Assembly: GCA_028708075.1 (NCBI GenBank)
Contig: JAQVZS010000012.1
Location: 1-64,000, forward strand
DNA: 64,000 bases
Direction of reading: 5' to 3'
Source of the DNA: Massilibacteroides sp.
GTDB lineage: Bacteria; Bacteroidota; Bacteroidia; Bacteroidales; Tannerellaceae
Shown: positions 27,200 through 36,935 of the stretch, piece after piece
How positions within the stretch are numbered: the first letter of the stretch is position 1
Layout of the letters: each line of letters opens with the position of its first letter
Notes under the pieces: generated by a model
Told to the model about the DNA's origin: nothing
Database searches by the model: none
The model's input: only the letters and a program-made list of their open reading frames with translations
Position numbers and translations under genes: made by a program

Positions 27200-29143
27200 A
27201 TGACTAAGATAGATTCAAAAACACCACAGGGGCCGTTGGCCGAAAAGTGGACGAACTATAAAGCTCACCAAAAATTGGTTAATCCGGCTAACAAACGCCG
27301 TCTCGATGTTATCGTTGTCGGGACAGGACTTGCCGGAGCTTCTGCCGCCGCTTCATTGGCAGAAATGGGATTCAATGTCCTAAACTTCTGTATTCAGGAT
27401 TCACCACGCCGTGCACACTCAATCGCTGCACAAGGCGGGATCAATGCCGCCAAAAACTATCAAAATGATGGTGACTCGGTTTATCGTCTTTTCTATGACA
27501 CAATTAAAGGGGGTGACTATCGTGCTCGCGAAGCGAATGTTTATCGTTTGGCCGAAGTATCCAATTCAATTATAGACCAATGCGTGGCGCAAGGAGTTCC
27601 TTTTGCCCGCGAATACGGCGGATTACTCGACAACCGTTCTTTCGGAGGAGCTCAAGTATCCCGTACGTTCTACGCACGCGGCCAGACGGGACAGCAATTA
27701 TTGCTGGGAGCCTATTCCGCATTGAGCCGCCAGATCGGCTTGGGAAAAGTAAAAATGTATAACCGTCACGAAATGCTCGACGTCGTCATCATCGACGGCC
27801 GTGCACGCGGTATTATCACCCGCAATCTGATCACCGGAAAAATCGAACGCTATTCTGCACATGCTGTCGTAATCGGTACTGGTGGATATTCTAATACATT
27901 CTTCCTGTCAACCAATGCAATGACCTCGAACGGCTCTGCTGCATGGCAATGCTATAAGAAAGGCGCATACTTCGCAAATCCGTGTATGTGTCAGATACAT
28001 CCCACCTGTATTCCGGTTCATGGAGAATTTCAGTCTAAACTGACATTAATGTCTGAATCTTTGCGTAACGACGGACGGATCTGGGTGCCGAAAAACAAAA
28101 AAGATGCCGAAGCAATACGTACCGGCAAATTAAAGCCGACAGAGATTAAAGAAGAAGATCGTGACTATTATCTGGAACGCCGTTACCCGGCCTTCGGGAA
28201 CCTCGTTCCGCGTGATGTTGCTTCCCGCGCAGCCAAAGAACGTTGCGACGCCGGTTATGGAGTCGGTACAACCGGATTAGCCGTTTACTTAGACTTCGCT
28301 GATGCGATAAACCGTCTGGGGAAAAACGTTGTTGAACAACGTTACGGCAACCTGTTCCAGATGTACGAAAAGATTGTAGACGATAATCCATACGAAACCC
28401 CGATGATGATCTTCCCGGCATTGCACTATACCATGGGAGGAATCTGGGTAGATTATGAATTGATGACTTCCATCCCCGGATTATTTGCCATCGGTGAAGC
28501 GAATTTCTCGGATCACGGAGCAAATCGTTTGGGAGCATCGGCATTAATGCAAGGATTAGCAGACGGTTATTTCGTATTGCCCTATACGATTCAAAACTAT
28601 CTGGCAGATCAAATACAGGTGCCTCGTTTCAGCACCGACCTACCGGAATTCAAAGATGCAGAAAAACAGATCAACGAACGTATTGACCGTTTAATGAAGA
28701 TTAAAGGAAAACGTTCGGTAGACACGATCCATAAAGAGTTAGGTCACATCATGTGGGACTTCGTAGGAATGGGACGCGATGAAGCCGGATTAAAAACGGC
28801 TATCGAAAAACTAAGAACGCTTAAAAAAGAGTTCTGGAGCAACGTCCGCATCCCGGGCAAAGCAGAGGACTTAAACGTAGAACTTGAAAAAGCGTTACGT
28901 TTGGCAGACTTCATCGAATTGGGTGAATTGATTGCCCACGACGCCCTTGACCGCGAAGAATCCTGTGGCGGACACTTCCGGATCGAACATCAGACCGAAG
29001 AAGGCGAAGCCCTTCGTCACGACGACAAGTTCGCTTATGTATCCTGCTGGCAATATCAGGGCGAAGACAAAGACCCCGTCATGCTGAAAGAGCCGCTGGA
29101 TTATGAGTTTGTAGTACGCCAACAACGGAACTATAAGAACTAA
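27200..29143 (+). CDS. frdA: Fumarate reductase/succinate dehydrogenase flavoprotein subunit
   Basis: The 647-residue catalytic subunit that reduces fumarate to succinate. The FAD-binding motif [19 protein letters not shown] starts near residue 40. The covalent-FAD histidine lies in [14 protein letters not shown] (near 73). HTMGG-type and [18 protein letters not shown] active-site segments are present ([13 protein letters not shown] near 410). The C-terminal helical domain is complete. The FrdA/B/C layout and B-type anchor fit the main anaerobic electron sink of Bacteroidales. Confidence 0.97.
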   Translation: MTKIDSKTPQGPLAEKWTNYKAHQKLVNPANKRRLDVIVVGTGLAGASAAASLAEMGFNVLNFCIQDSPRRAHSIAAQGGINAAKNYQNDGDSVYRLFYDTIKGGDYRAREANVYRLAEVSNSIIDQCVAQGVPFAREYGGLLDNRSFGGAQVSRTFYARGQTGQQLLLGAYSALSRQIGLGKVKMYNRHEMLDVVIIDGRARGIITRNLITGKIERYSAHAVVIGTGGYSNTFFLSTNAMTSNGSAAWQCYKKGAYFANPCMCQIHPTCIPVHGEFQSKLTLMSESLRNDGRIWVPKNKKDAEAIRTGKLKPTEIKEEDRDYYLERRYPAFGNLVPRDVASRAAKERCDAGYGVGTTGLAVYLDFADAINRLGKNVVEQRYGNLFQMYEKIVDDNPYETPMMIFPALHYTMGGIWVDYELMTSIPGLFAIGEANFSDHGANRLGASALMQGLADGYFVLPYTIQNYLADQIQVPRFSTDLPEFKDAEKQINERIDRLMKIKGKRSVDTIHKELGHIMWDFVGMGRDEAGLKTAIEKLRTLKKEFWSNVRIPGKAEDLNVELEKALRLADFIELGELIAHDALDREESCGGHFRIEHQTEEGEALRHDDKFAYVSCWQYQGEDKDPVMLKEPLDYEFVVRQQRNYKN

Positions 29144-29172
29144 AAAGTACCAACTCTAAAAAATTAACGACA

Positions 29173-29928
29173 ATGGATAAAAATATAAATATCACACTGA
29201 AAGTCTGGCGTCAGAAAGGTCCGAGAGAAAAAGGTGCTTTCGAGACTTATAAACTGGCGAATATATCCCAGGGCAGTTCATTTCTGGAAATGCTTGACAT
29301 ACTTAACGAACAGTTGATCAACGAAGGCAAAGAGCCTGTAGTATTCGACCATGACTGTCGCGAAGGGATCTGCGGAATGTGTTCACTCTACATTAACGGA
29401 CATGCGCACGGCCCCGACACAAGTGTAACGACCTGCCAACTTCATATGCGCCGTTTCAACGACGGAGACACGATCACCATCGAACCTTGGCGCTCCGCCG
29501 GTTTTCCGGTTATACGCGATTTGATGGTTGACCGTTCGGCATACGATAAAATCATGCAGGCAGGAGGATTCGTTTCCGTGAATACAGGAGGGGTTCCGGA
29601 TGCCAATGCTATACCAATCCCTAAGAAAGATGCAGATTTAGCCATGGATGCAGCAGCCTGTATTGGTTGCGGAGCCTGTGCGGCAGCTTGCAAGAACGGA
29701 TCGGCCATGTTGTTTGTTTCCGCCAAAGTCAGCCAGTTGGCCCTCCTTCCACAAGGTAGAGTTGAAGCAGCCCGTCGTGCCAAAGCCATGGTAGCGAAAA
29801 TGGATGAATTAGGTTTTGGGAACTGTACAAACACGCGTGCCTGCGAAATGGAATGTCCGAAAGATATTTCGGTAAGTAACATCGCCCGCCTGAATCGCGA
29901 ATTCATCAGTGCCAAATTAAAAGACTGA
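29173..29928 (+). CDS. frdB: Fumarate reductase/succinate dehydrogenase iron-sulfur subunit
   Basis: A 251-residue electron-transfer subunit. The N-terminal [2Fe-2S] ferredoxin domain has CREGICGMC and the later VTTC (about residues 57-89). The C-terminal domain has [11 protein letters not shown] (about 162-172) and TRACEMECP (about 217-225), the ligands of the [4Fe-4S] and [3Fe-4S] clusters. It is the last gene of frdCAB and is followed by a strong terminator. Confidence 0.97.
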   Translation: MDKNINITLKVWRQKGPREKGAFETYKLANISQGSSFLEMLDILNEQLINEGKEPVVFDHDCREGICGMCSLYINGHAHGPDTSVTTCQLHMRRFNDGDTITIEPWRSAGFPVIRDLMVDRSAYDKIMQAGGFVSVNTGGVPDANAIPIPKKDADLAMDAAACIGCGACAAACKNGSAMLFVSAKVSQLALLPQGRVEAARRAKAMVAKMDELGFGNCTNTRACEMECPKDISVSNIARLNREFISAKLKD

Positions 29929-29951
29929 TTGATCTTTTTTCAATAAAGCTT

Positions 29952-29982
29952 AAAAAGGCGCTCAATAAAAGAGCGCCTTTTT
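29952..29982 (+). terminator. Intrinsic terminator of frdCAB
   Basis: AAAAAGGCGCTC (29952-29963) pairs perfectly with GAGCGCCTTTTT (29971-29982) around AATAAAA. It is GC-rich at the top and has the expected T run. Confidence 0.92.
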
Positions 29983-30042
29983 ATTTATCTCACGCGTTTA
30001 GATTTATTAAAGTTGCAAAAACACTTATTAATACTTCTGCTA

Positions 30043-30072
30043 TTGTTATTTATTCAAAGATATATACTTTTG
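30043..30072 (+). promoter_or_regulatory. Upstream promoter candidate of the glycan island
   Basis: TTG (30043-30045, in TATTG) and TACTTTTG (30065-30072) are 19 bases apart. If used, the leader before the flippase ATG would be about 210 nt and would contain the 30122-30150 hairpin. Confidence 0.55.
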
Positions 30073-30121
30073 TACAGTGGTTTTTTCATAATAGTATTAG
30101 ATTTAAGGTTAACAAAGTTGT

Positions 30122-30150
30122 TTAGAGGTTGTCGAGATGACAGCCTCTAA
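30122..30150 (+). terminator. Hairpin in the glycan island leader, possible attenuator
   Basis: TTAGAGGTTGTC (30122-30133) pairs with GACAGCCTCTAA (30139-30150), a 12-bp stem with one G-U pair and a 5-base loop. It is followed by TTAGTTTTAT, a weak T tract. Its place between two promoters suggests either a weak terminator or an attenuator. The effect is inferred, not shown. Confidence 0.5.
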
Positions 30151-30163
30151 TTAGTTTTATACT

Positions 30164-30171
30164 TACCTTTG
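30164..30171 (+). promoter_or_regulatory. Second -7 element before the flippase gene
   Basis: TACCTTTG, the favoured -7 form, lies just after the leader hairpin and about 120 bases before the flippase ATG. A matching TTTG at -33 is not clear. Confidence 0.45.
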
Positions 30172-30290
30172 CGTTACATATAAATAAAATCCTATCACAA
30201 GATGTTTTTCGTCAGTAAGCAATTTTAAAACGATCTATTCGTTAATCAAAATGATAGACATACTTAAAAATTATAATTCACCAAATTACT

Positions 30291-31787
30291 ATGGGGATTG
30301 TTATCCGGCAAAGCATTAAAGGGACAATAATAAATTATGTAGGAGCTATAATCGGTTTCCTTACAACGATGTTTATCCTTACTAAATATCTGACGGAAGA
30401 AGAGATCGGTTTAACAAGAGTAATTCTAGAAGCAGCAACATTGCTTGCCGGATTTGCCCAATTAGGGACATCTGCCTCTGCTTTCAGGTTTTTTCCTTAT
30501 TTTAAAGATAAGGAAAAACAAAACAACGGATTCTTTTTCTATCTGGTTACTTTACCACTTATTGGTTGCTGTATATACTTTCCACTCTATTTTCTCTTGA
30601 AAAAGCCAATAAGTAATTACTTCATCACAAATTCGGCCTTATTTGTCGACTATTATAACTGGGTTGTTATCTTAGCCTTATTTATACTCTATTGGACCGT
30701 ATTTGAAACTTATTCAAATATTTTAATGCGAATAGCCATCCCCAAATTAATCCGTGAAGTCTTAGTTCGCTTGATATTGATAATAGTCTATTTATTATAT
30801 TCATTCCACTTCTTGGACATGGATGGTTTTATCGCTGTATTTATCGGCACCTATGCTATTGCCATAATTCTTAATTTTATTTACCTGTCAAAAATTGAGA
30901 AAATAAGTTTAAAACACGATATTTCGTTCATTGACAAACCTCTCAAAAAAACGTTTTTCAATTATACATTATTTTTAATCATTGGAGCAATCGGCGGAAA
31001 TCTGATTTCCAAAATTGATTTATTCATGGTAAGTTCTCAAATGGGTTTGAATTATGCAGGAATATATTCTGTCGCATTTTATATGGCTATAATTGTAGAA
31101 ATTCCGACACGTTCAATCTCTTCAATTTCTACGCCTTTAGTTTCTCAAGCCCTAAAAGAGGGAGACACGAAACAAGCTAATCAAATTTATCAGAACGTAT
31201 CACTTCATCAACTTTTAGCGGGTAGTCTGATTTTTTTACTTATTTGGATAAACATTGACAATGTTTTTAACATTATTCCTAACGGAGAAAGCTATAAACA
31301 AGGTAAGTGGGTCGTTTTTTTTATTGCAGTCTCCAAATTAATAGAGATCACAGTAAGTTTTGGCAGCTATTTCCTACATTACTCCCGCTATTATTATTGG
31401 ACATTATTTTTTACTTTTTTTATCACTGGATTAACTATTTGGATGAATATCCTTTTTATCCCCATATGGGGAATAACAGGAGCAGCCATTGCTACCGTAT
31501 TCACAACAATTATCGTATATGGAATTCAACAATGGCTGGTACTTGTCAAAGTAAAAGGAAATTTTTATACACATAGAATCATAAGGGTAATTCTTAATTT
31601 ACTGCTGTTATTTGGACTCAATTATTTATTACCATCACTTCCCAATCCTTGGGTAGACGGCATCTATAGAACATTAATAATAGGATTGACAGCCATAATT
31701 ACTACCTACAACTTACAGATATCGAATGATGTAAATCAACTTATCAACAAAATAATATTTAAAATAAAAGAACTATTATGCAAATAG
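30291..31787 (+). CDS. Wzx-type oligosaccharide flippase
   Basis: A 498-residue membrane protein with about 12-14 spans of the MOP/polysaccharide_synt family. It is predicted to flip an undecaprenyl-linked glycan across the inner membrane. It opens with RQSIKGTIINYVGAIIGFLTT (residues 6-26), the usual first-span pattern. Cytosolic loops are short and basic. It heads the AT-rich island and overlaps the dehydrogenase gene by 10 bases. No Wzy polymerase follows, which fits export of a single finished unit. Substrate is inferred from neighbours. Confidence 0.88.
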   Translation: MGIVIRQSIKGTIINYVGAIIGFLTTMFILTKYLTEEEIGLTRVILEAATLLAGFAQLGTSASAFRFFPYFKDKEKQNNGFFFYLVTLPLIGCCIYFPLYFLLKKPISNYFITNSALFVDYYNWVVILALFILYWTVFETYSNILMRIAIPKLIREVLVRLILIIVYLLYSFHFLDMDGFIAVFIGTYAIAIILNFIYLSKIEKISLKHDISFIDKPLKKTFFNYTLFLIIGAIGGNLISKIDLFMVSSQMGLNYAGIYSVAFYMAIIVEIPTRSISSISTPLVSQALKEGDTKQANQIYQNVSLHQLLAGSLIFLLIWINIDNVFNIIPNGESYKQGKWVVFFIAVSKLIEITVSFGSYFLHYSRYYYWTLFFTFFITGLTIWMNILFIPIWGITGAAIATVFTTIIVYGIQQWLVLVKVKGNFYTHRIIRVILNLLLLFGLNYLLPSLPNPWVDGIYRTLIIGLTAIITTYNLQISNDVNQLINKIIFKIKELLCK

Positions 31788-33070
31788 ATAACCTAAATAT
31801 AACAATTGTTGGATTAGGGTACGTCGGCTTACCATTAGCAGTAGAATTCGCAAAAAAATATCGTGTTATTGGATTCGATATCGATATGCGTAGAATAAAC
31901 GAATTAAAAAACGGATATGACAGAACTGGAGAAATTGACCGACCACAATTGACAAGCGTTTTGTCGAACTCAAGAACGACATTTACGGGACTATTATTAA
32001 CAGATAATCCTGAGGTTATGCGTTTCTGTTCTATCTATATCGTCACTGTGCCAACTCCAATTACTACATTTAAATCACCGAATCTACAATACCTTTTAGC
32101 TGCAACAAAAATAATAGGGAACTTATTAAAAAAGGAGGATATTGTTATCTATGAATCTACAGTCTATCCAGGATGTACAGAAGAAGATTGTGTCCCTGTC
32201 TTAGAAGAAGCATCTGGACTTACATACAATCGTGATTTCTTTTGCGGATATTCTCCAGAAAGAGTTAACCCCGGAGATAAAAAACACACAATTAAAACAA
32301 TAAAAAAAGTAGTTTCAGGTTCTACACCTGCAATTGCTGAAAAAATAGCAAAAATATACGCGTCTATCATTCCTGCCGGAATCTACAAAGCTTCTTCCAT
32401 AAAAATTGCAGAGGCTTCGAAAGCAATAGAAAATGCACAACGGGATGTCAACATTTCTTTTGTAAACGAATTGGCCCTAATTTTTGATAAAATGGGAATA
32501 GACACGCAAGAAGTGCTTGAAGCAGCTGCAACAAAATGGAATTTTTTAAAATTTAAACCGGGTTTAGTAGGTGGACATTGCATAAGCGTCGACCCTTATT
32601 ACTTGCTGCATAAGTCACAATGTTTAGGTTATAATCCACGTGTCATTCTTTCCGGTCGCTCTGTTAACGACGAAATGGGACGATTTGTTGCTTCAAAAGT
32701 GGTGAAACTAATGATTCAAAAAAATATTTTAATAGCTAACAGCAAAGTTTTAATTCTAGGCTTCTCTTTCAAAGAAAATTGTCCTGATATCCGAAACACA
32801 AAAGTGATGGATGTAATATATGAATTAAATGACTTTGGCGTCAATGTCGATGTTTATGATCCTCACGTATTAAGAGATGAGGCATTACAAGAATATAAAA
32901 TATCATTACTGGAAAAAATGCCAAGTTTCACAAATTATAATGGAATTATAGTTGCAGTTGCTCATGATGAATTTAAGCAGCTTGATTTTAGTTTTATAAA
33001 AAAATATCCGATTGTGCTCTTTGATGTAAAAGGAATAATTGACAAGGAATTAGTTCATGGACGCCTTTAA
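31778..33070 (+). CDS. Nucleotide sugar dehydrogenase (UDP-HexNAc 6-dehydrogenase type)
   Basis: A 430-residue UDP-glucose/GDP-mannose dehydrogenase family member, predicted to oxidise C6 of a UDP-N-acetylhexosamine to the uronic acid using 2 NAD+. The NAD motif GLGYVGLPLAVEF spans 12-24. The catalytic cysteine is Cys268 in GGHCISVDPYY. The C-terminal UDP-binding part has FKENCPDIRN (near 330). The closest recognisable types are WecC/TviB/WbpA, making ManNAcA, GalNAcA or GlcNAcA; these cannot be separated by eye. The same enzyme type occurs in the Tannerella O-glycan locus, where mannosaminuronic acid is part of the glycan. Confidence 0.88.
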   Translation: MQIDNLNITIVGLGYVGLPLAVEFAKKYRVIGFDIDMRRINELKNGYDRTGEIDRPQLTSVLSNSRTTFTGLLLTDNPEVMRFCSIYIVTVPTPITTFKSPNLQYLLAATKIIGNLLKKEDIVIYESTVYPGCTEEDCVPVLEEASGLTYNRDFFCGYSPERVNPGDKKHTIKTIKKVVSGSTPAIAEKIAKIYASIIPAGIYKASSIKIAEASKAIENAQRDVNISFVNELALIFDKMGIDTQEVLEAAATKWNFLKFKPGLVGGHCISVDPYYLLHKSQCLGYNPRVILSGRSVNDEMGRFVASKVVKLMIQKNILIANSKVLILGFSFKENCPDIRNTKVMDVIYELNDFGVNVDVYDPHVLRDEALQEYKISLLEKMPSFTNYNGIIVAVAHDEFKQLDFSFIKKYPIVLFDVKGIIDKELVHGRL

Positions 33071-33086
33071 CCCCCACTTACATAAT

Positions 33087-34112
33087 ATGAATAAGTTGAT
33101 TTCCATAATTATTCCAGTATATAATGTCCAAGAAAAATATTTGAGACAATGTATTGAATCAGCAATTAATCAAACATATGTGCAAATAGAAATTATATTA
33201 ATTAACGATGGCAGTACGGATCCCCATATTCTCCCAACCTTGAATTCTTTTCAAGAAAAGGATAAACGAATTGTAGTGATTAATAAAAAAAATGAGGGTG
33301 TTACATACGCAAGACAGACTGGTATAGAAAATGCAAGGGGTGAATATATAATGTTCTTAGATTGTGATGACTTCCTGACTCCCAATGCCGCAGAATCTCT
33401 CTACATAAAAGCAAAACAAAACAATGCACTTATTATAATTGGAAATCATTGGATGCTACATGAAGACGGACAAAAAGAGTTAGTTAGTCTCACGTTGAAC
33501 AATGGAAAAGAAGCCTATATAAAAGCATTACTTTCTGGAAATTGCAATGGAACTATTTGGGCGAAATTATTTCAGAAAAGCGTCTTTTCTGAAATAAGTC
33601 TTTTGACTGTTACAAACGGGAAGAAAGATAATGATACATTATTCAATTATTTATTAGCAGATAAAATCAAATCAGAAAGAATTATATGTTTGGGAGAATC
33701 TATTTACTTTTGGCGACAAAGAGCAGACTCAACGACTCAATCTCAAGTTAAACTAGCAGACGAATCCATTTTTTTCATCGTGGAATGGGTAAACAAATTC
33801 GTACATGAACATTTCGATGTTAAGGAAATAGAAAATGAACTAGCTCTTTTCAATTTAAAAATTTGGTCTTTATCCTTCGCTTGGGGATTAATTTGTCCTA
33901 ATAAGAGTTCTAAAAAAGAATTATATGAGATCTATTGGAAAAACAAATCTGCAAGAAAGCAATTAAGCAATATGGAGAGAACTATTCTTTTATGTGAAAA
34001 AAATCCTTTACTTTCATTTTTGTACAAAATTTATCAAAACACAATAAAACCAGTTTTAAAAGAAAATTTCCTATCCTTTTACCTCAAACTTACAAGAAAA
34101 AACATTAAGTAA
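33087..34112 (+). CDS. Glycosyltransferase family 2
   Basis: A GT-A fold transferase of 341 residues from ATG 33087 (MNKLISIIIPVYN). The in-frame ATG at 33057 overlaps the previous gene and adds ten residues before the first strand. The nucleotide-binding segment is INDGSTD (about 45-51) and the metal motif is FLDCDDFL (about 93-100). It likely adds one sugar to the lipid-linked glycan on the cytosolic face. A perfect 14-bp hairpin lies within codons about 161-170. A 63-base gap with a promoter-like element separates it from legB. Confidence 0.88.
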   Translation: MNKLISIIIPVYNVQEKYLRQCIESAINQTYVQIEIILINDGSTDPHILPTLNSFQEKDKRIVVINKKNEGVTYARQTGIENARGEYIMFLDCDDFLTPNAAESLYIKAKQNNALIIIGNHWMLHEDGQKELVSLTLNNGKEAYIKALLSGNCNGTIWAKLFQKSVFSEISLLTVTNGKKDNDTLFNYLLADKIKSERIICLGESIYFWRQRADSTTQSQVKLADESIFFIVEWVNKFVHEHFDVKEIENELALFNLKIWSLSFAWGLICPNKSSKKELYEIYWKNKSARKQLSNMERTILLCEKNPLLSFLYKIYQNTIKPVLKENFLSFYLKLTRKNIK

Positions 34113-34141
34113 AAGATTTTACTTATCAATCTAATTATATC

Positions 34142-34149
34142 TACATTTG
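34142..34149 (+). promoter_or_regulatory. -7 element before legB
   Basis: TACATTTG matches TAnnTTTG, with TTTT (34117-34120) 21 bases upstream in the -33 position. This is the only sizeable gap between the island start and the propeller gene, so it may be an internal promoter for the legionaminic acid operon. Confidence 0.45.
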
Positions 34150-34175
34150 TAAAAGATATAGTAATGATATAAATA

Positions 34176-35165
34176 ATGCAAGAAGAAGGACAAGAAGTTT
34201 TAGTTACAGGAGCTGATGGATTCATCGGTTCCCATCTAACAGAAATGTTGTTGAGAGAAGGAAAAAATGTTAGAGCTTTATCTTATTACAATTCCTTTAA
34301 CGATTGGGGATGGCTAAATGATATGAAACATCCCAATCTGGAAATTATAACAGGAGATATTAGAGATCCCTATTTTTGCAAGCAAATCACAAAAGGGATA
34401 GACGTTATTTTCCATCTGGCTGCTTTAATCGCAATCCCTTATTCATATGTGGCTCCCGACAGCTATGTTGACACTAACATAAAAGGCACACTAAATATTT
34501 GCCAGGCAGCCAAAGAAAACGGGGCGAAAAGAATATTAGTTACTTCCACTTCAGAAGTCTACGGAACAGCGCAATACGTTCCGATAGACGAAAAACATCC
34601 GAAACAACCTCAATCACCTTATTCTGCCACAAAGATTGGTGCAGATGCTATAGCGCTGAGTTTTTATAATGCTTTTGAACTTCCAGTCGTAATTGTTCGT
34701 CCATTTAACACTTATGGCCCTCGTCAATCTGCTAGGGCAATTATTCCGACGATTATAACGCAAATAGCTAAAGGAGAAAATGAGATTAAGCTTGGAGATC
34801 TAACGCCTACACGGGATTTTAATTATGTTAAAGATACTTGTAAGGGGTTCATTGAATTATCTAAATGTGATAAAGCCATAGGCCAGGAAGTTAACATTGC
34901 CAGCAATTATGAAATATCCATGCGTGATACATTATCAATAATTGCAAAACTTATGAATTCCAATATTCAATTTGTTGAAGATACACAACGCCTTCGTCCT
35001 AAAAACTCTGAAGTATTTCGTTTATGGGGAGACAATAGCAAAATTAAAGCATTAACCGGATACACCCCTTCATATACAATTGAAGACGGACTCAGAGAAA
35101 CGATACAGTGGTTTTTAGATAAAAATAATTTACAAAATTATAAAACTGAGATATACAATGTTTGA
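34176..35165 (+). CDS. legB: LegB-type NDP-GlcNAc 4,6-dehydratase
   Basis: A 329-residue short-chain dehydrogenase/reductase of the extended type. The Rossmann motif is VTGADGFIGSH (10-20). The catalytic triad region reads TSTSEVYG (near 125-132) with Tyr149 and Lys153 in YSATK. It resembles Campylobacter LegB, which makes the 4-keto-6-deoxy sugar that opens the legionaminic acid pathway. Its place directly before legC supports this. It overlaps legC by 8 bases. The nucleotide carrier is probably GDP, given the PtmE gene downstream (inference). Confidence 0.88.
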   Translation: MQEEGQEVLVTGADGFIGSHLTEMLLREGKNVRALSYYNSFNDWGWLNDMKHPNLEIITGDIRDPYFCKQITKGIDVIFHLAALIAIPYSYVAPDSYVDTNIKGTLNICQAAKENGAKRILVTSTSEVYGTAQYVPIDEKHPKQPQSPYSATKIGADAIALSFYNAFELPVVIVRPFNTYGPRQSARAIIPTIITQIAKGENEIKLGDLTPTRDFNYVKDTCKGFIELSKCDKAIGQEVNIASNYEISMRDTLSIIAKLMNSNIQFVEDTQRLRPKNSEVFRLWGDNSKIKALTGYTPSYTIEDGLRETIQWFLDKNNLQNYKTEIYNV

Positions 35166-36306
35166 AGAAATAGTTCGTTTTATACGTCAGCTTTACGGGA
35201 ATAAAGATTATATTCCTCTACACGCTCCTTGTTTTATAGGAAACGAGAAGAAATACCTAAACGAATGTATTGACTCAACATTCGTTTCTAGTGTAGGACT
35301 TTTTGTAGACCGTTTCGAAGATATGGTTGCCAAATATACAGGCTCTCAGAAAGCTGTAGTTTGTGTAAACGGAACAAACGCACTTCATATGGCTATGCTT
35401 TTAGCCGGAGTAGAGCCGGGAAATGAAGTTTTAACACAAGCACTAACATTTATTGCAACTTGTAATGCAATTCATTATATCGGTGCTCATCCGGTTTTTA
35501 TTGATGTTGATAAAGACACGATGGGGTTATCTCCTACCGCAATGGAGCATTGGTTACAAACAAATGCACACATAAAAGGAATTGATTGTTACAACAAAAA
35601 TACAGGAAGAAAAATAAAAGCTTGCGTTCCGATGCATACATTTGGACATCCGGTTCATTTAGACAAATTAATTTCTGTGTGCCAAAAATATCACATTGAA
35701 TTAATAGAAGATGCTGCTGAAAGCATCGGTAGTTTTTATCATGGCAAACACACAGGAACTTTCGGAAAAATTGGAGTGTTAAGTTTTAATGGGAATAAAA
35801 CAATTACGACGGGAGGAGGAGGAATGCTCCTCTTTCAGGATGAAGAATTGGGCAAAAAGGCTAAACACCTAACCACGCAAGCAAAAGTTCCGCATCGTTG
35901 GGAATTTATCCATGACCAAATTGGTTATAATTATCGCATGCCTAATATTAATGCGGCCTTAGGTTGCGCACAAATGGAAAATTTGAACATTTTCCTTGCA
36001 AACAAACGCGAAACTGCAGAAAAATACAAAGAATTTTTCACATCCATTGAAGAAGTTACGTTCCATACAGAACCACAAAACAGTCAATCTAATTACTGGT
36101 TAAATACAATTGTCCTAAAAAATAGAGAAAAACAACAACAATTTCTTGAATATACAAATGAAAAAGGAATCATGACCCGTCCGGCTTGGCAACTGATGAA
36201 CAAATTGAAAATGTTCAAAGATTGTGAACATGATGGACTAGTCAACACGCAATGGATCGAAGAGCGAATTGTAAATATACCAAGTAGTGTAAGAATTAAT
36301 ATATGA
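35158..36306 (+). CDS. legC: LegC-type PLP aminotransferase
   Basis: A 382-residue DegT/DnrJ/EryC1/StrS aminotransferase predicted to convert the 4-keto group made by LegB to a 4-amino group. The PLP-binding lysine is Lys214 in SFNGNKTITTGGGG. Cofactor residues appear in VCVNGTNALHMAM (near 66-78) and in LIEDAAESIG (near 181-190). The end overlaps the next gene in ATGA, and the same 4-base coupling continues down the operon. Confidence 0.9.
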   Translation: MFEEIVRFIRQLYGNKDYIPLHAPCFIGNEKKYLNECIDSTFVSSVGLFVDRFEDMVAKYTGSQKAVVCVNGTNALHMAMLLAGVEPGNEVLTQALTFIATCNAIHYIGAHPVFIDVDKDTMGLSPTAMEHWLQTNAHIKGIDCYNKNTGRKIKACVPMHTFGHPVHLDKLISVCQKYHIELIEDAAESIGSFYHGKHTGTFGKIGVLSFNGNKTITTGGGGMLLFQDEELGKKAKHLTTQAKVPHRWEFIHDQIGYNYRMPNINAALGCAQMENLNIFLANKRETAEKYKEFFTSIEEVTFHTEPQNSQSNYWLNTIVLKNREKQQQFLEYTNEKGIMTRPAWQLMNKLKMFKDCEHDGLVNTQWIEERIVNIPSSVRINI

Positions 36307-36935
36307 GACCTTTAATATTAATTGGGGGAGGAGGACATTGCAAATCTGTAATTGATGTTGCGGAATGTGCTGGTTATACAATCAAAGGAATTTTGGATGT
36401 ACCTGAAAATGTTGGAAAAACGATTTTGAACTATCAAATTATAGGAACAGATGATGACATAAAAATATATATTGCGAACTATGATTTTTTAATTACTGTC
36501 GGTTTTATCAAAGATCCTATTTTAAGGCTAAGCCTCCATGAAAAAATAACGAGTTTGGGAGGTCGTTTAGCGACACTTATAGCTCCATCTGCTCATGTTT
36601 CCCAATATGCTAAACTAGGAATAGGAACAGTTGTTATGCATAAAGCAATGATAAATGCCAGTGCAGAAATAGGAAAAGGATGTATTATTAATACTTACTC
36701 AAATGTAGAACACGATGTCACAATTGAAGATTATTGTCATATTTCTACGGGAACAATGATAAACGGAAATTGTCGTGTGGGAGAAAAGACGTTCATTGGA
36801 AGCCAGTCCGTTTTAGTAAATGGAGTTTCTATTGTATCTGGTTGTATTATTGGTGCAGGTTCAGTTGTTAGAAAAAATATTATAAAAAAAGGAATTTATT
36901 CCGGCAATCCTGCATTATTAAAAATTCAGTTATGA
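36303..36935 (+). CDS. legH: LegH/NeuD-type acetyltransferase
   Basis: A 210-residue protein. An N-terminal Rossmann-like substrate domain (LILIGGGGHCKSVIDV, residues 4-19) is followed by a left-handed beta-helix of hexapeptide repeats (about 95-205, for example GTVVMHKAMINASAEIGKG), as in PglD and NeuD. In this context it should acetylate the C4 amino group made by LegC. The His/Glu acceptor region EHDVTIEDYCHI (near 138-149) is present. Annotation as a sialic acid O-acetyltransferase is the alternative, but the position between legC and legI favours the N-acetyltransferase. Confidence 0.85.
   Translation: MRPLILIGGGGHCKSVIDVAECAGYTIKGILDVPENVGKTILNYQIIGTDDDIKIYIANYDFLITVGFIKDPILRLSLHEKITSLGGRLATLIAPSAHVSQYAKLGIGTVVMHKAMINASAEIGKGCIINTYSNVEHDVTIEDYCHISTGTMINGNCRVGEKTFIGSQSVLVNGVSIVSGCIIGAGSVVRKNIIKKGIYSGNPALLKIQL

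Larger units (their letters stand above)
29983..30290 (+). other. Long leader/regulatory region of the glycan island
   Basis: This 308-base gap separates frdCAB from the flippase gene. It holds two promoter-like elements (30043-30072 and 30164-30171), a 12-bp hairpin between them, and a 22-codon ORF (30251-30319, MIDILKNYNSPNYYGDC...) that overlaps the flippase start in another frame. No UpxY/NusG-type antiterminator gene, which often heads Bacteroides capsule loci, is present here. Confidence 0.55.

Noticed and set aside
29442..29915. Minus-strand ORF of 157 codons
   Set aside because: Antisense shadow of frdB, which has all iron-sulfur motifs.
31250..31266. AAACATTG-A-CAATGTTT near-palindrome in the flippase gene
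   Set aside because: The one-base loop makes hairpin formation unlikely, and the AT-rich context makes such a match common.
34142..34149. Treating the legionaminic acid operon as separately transcribed for certain
   Set aside because: The -7 box is good but the -33 box is weak and the gap is only 63 bases, so read-through from the flippase promoter is equally likely.
35816..35833. GAGGAG/CTCCTC stem within legC
   Set aside because: Only 6 bp, produced by the glycine-rich codons that follow the PLP lysine; expected by chance.
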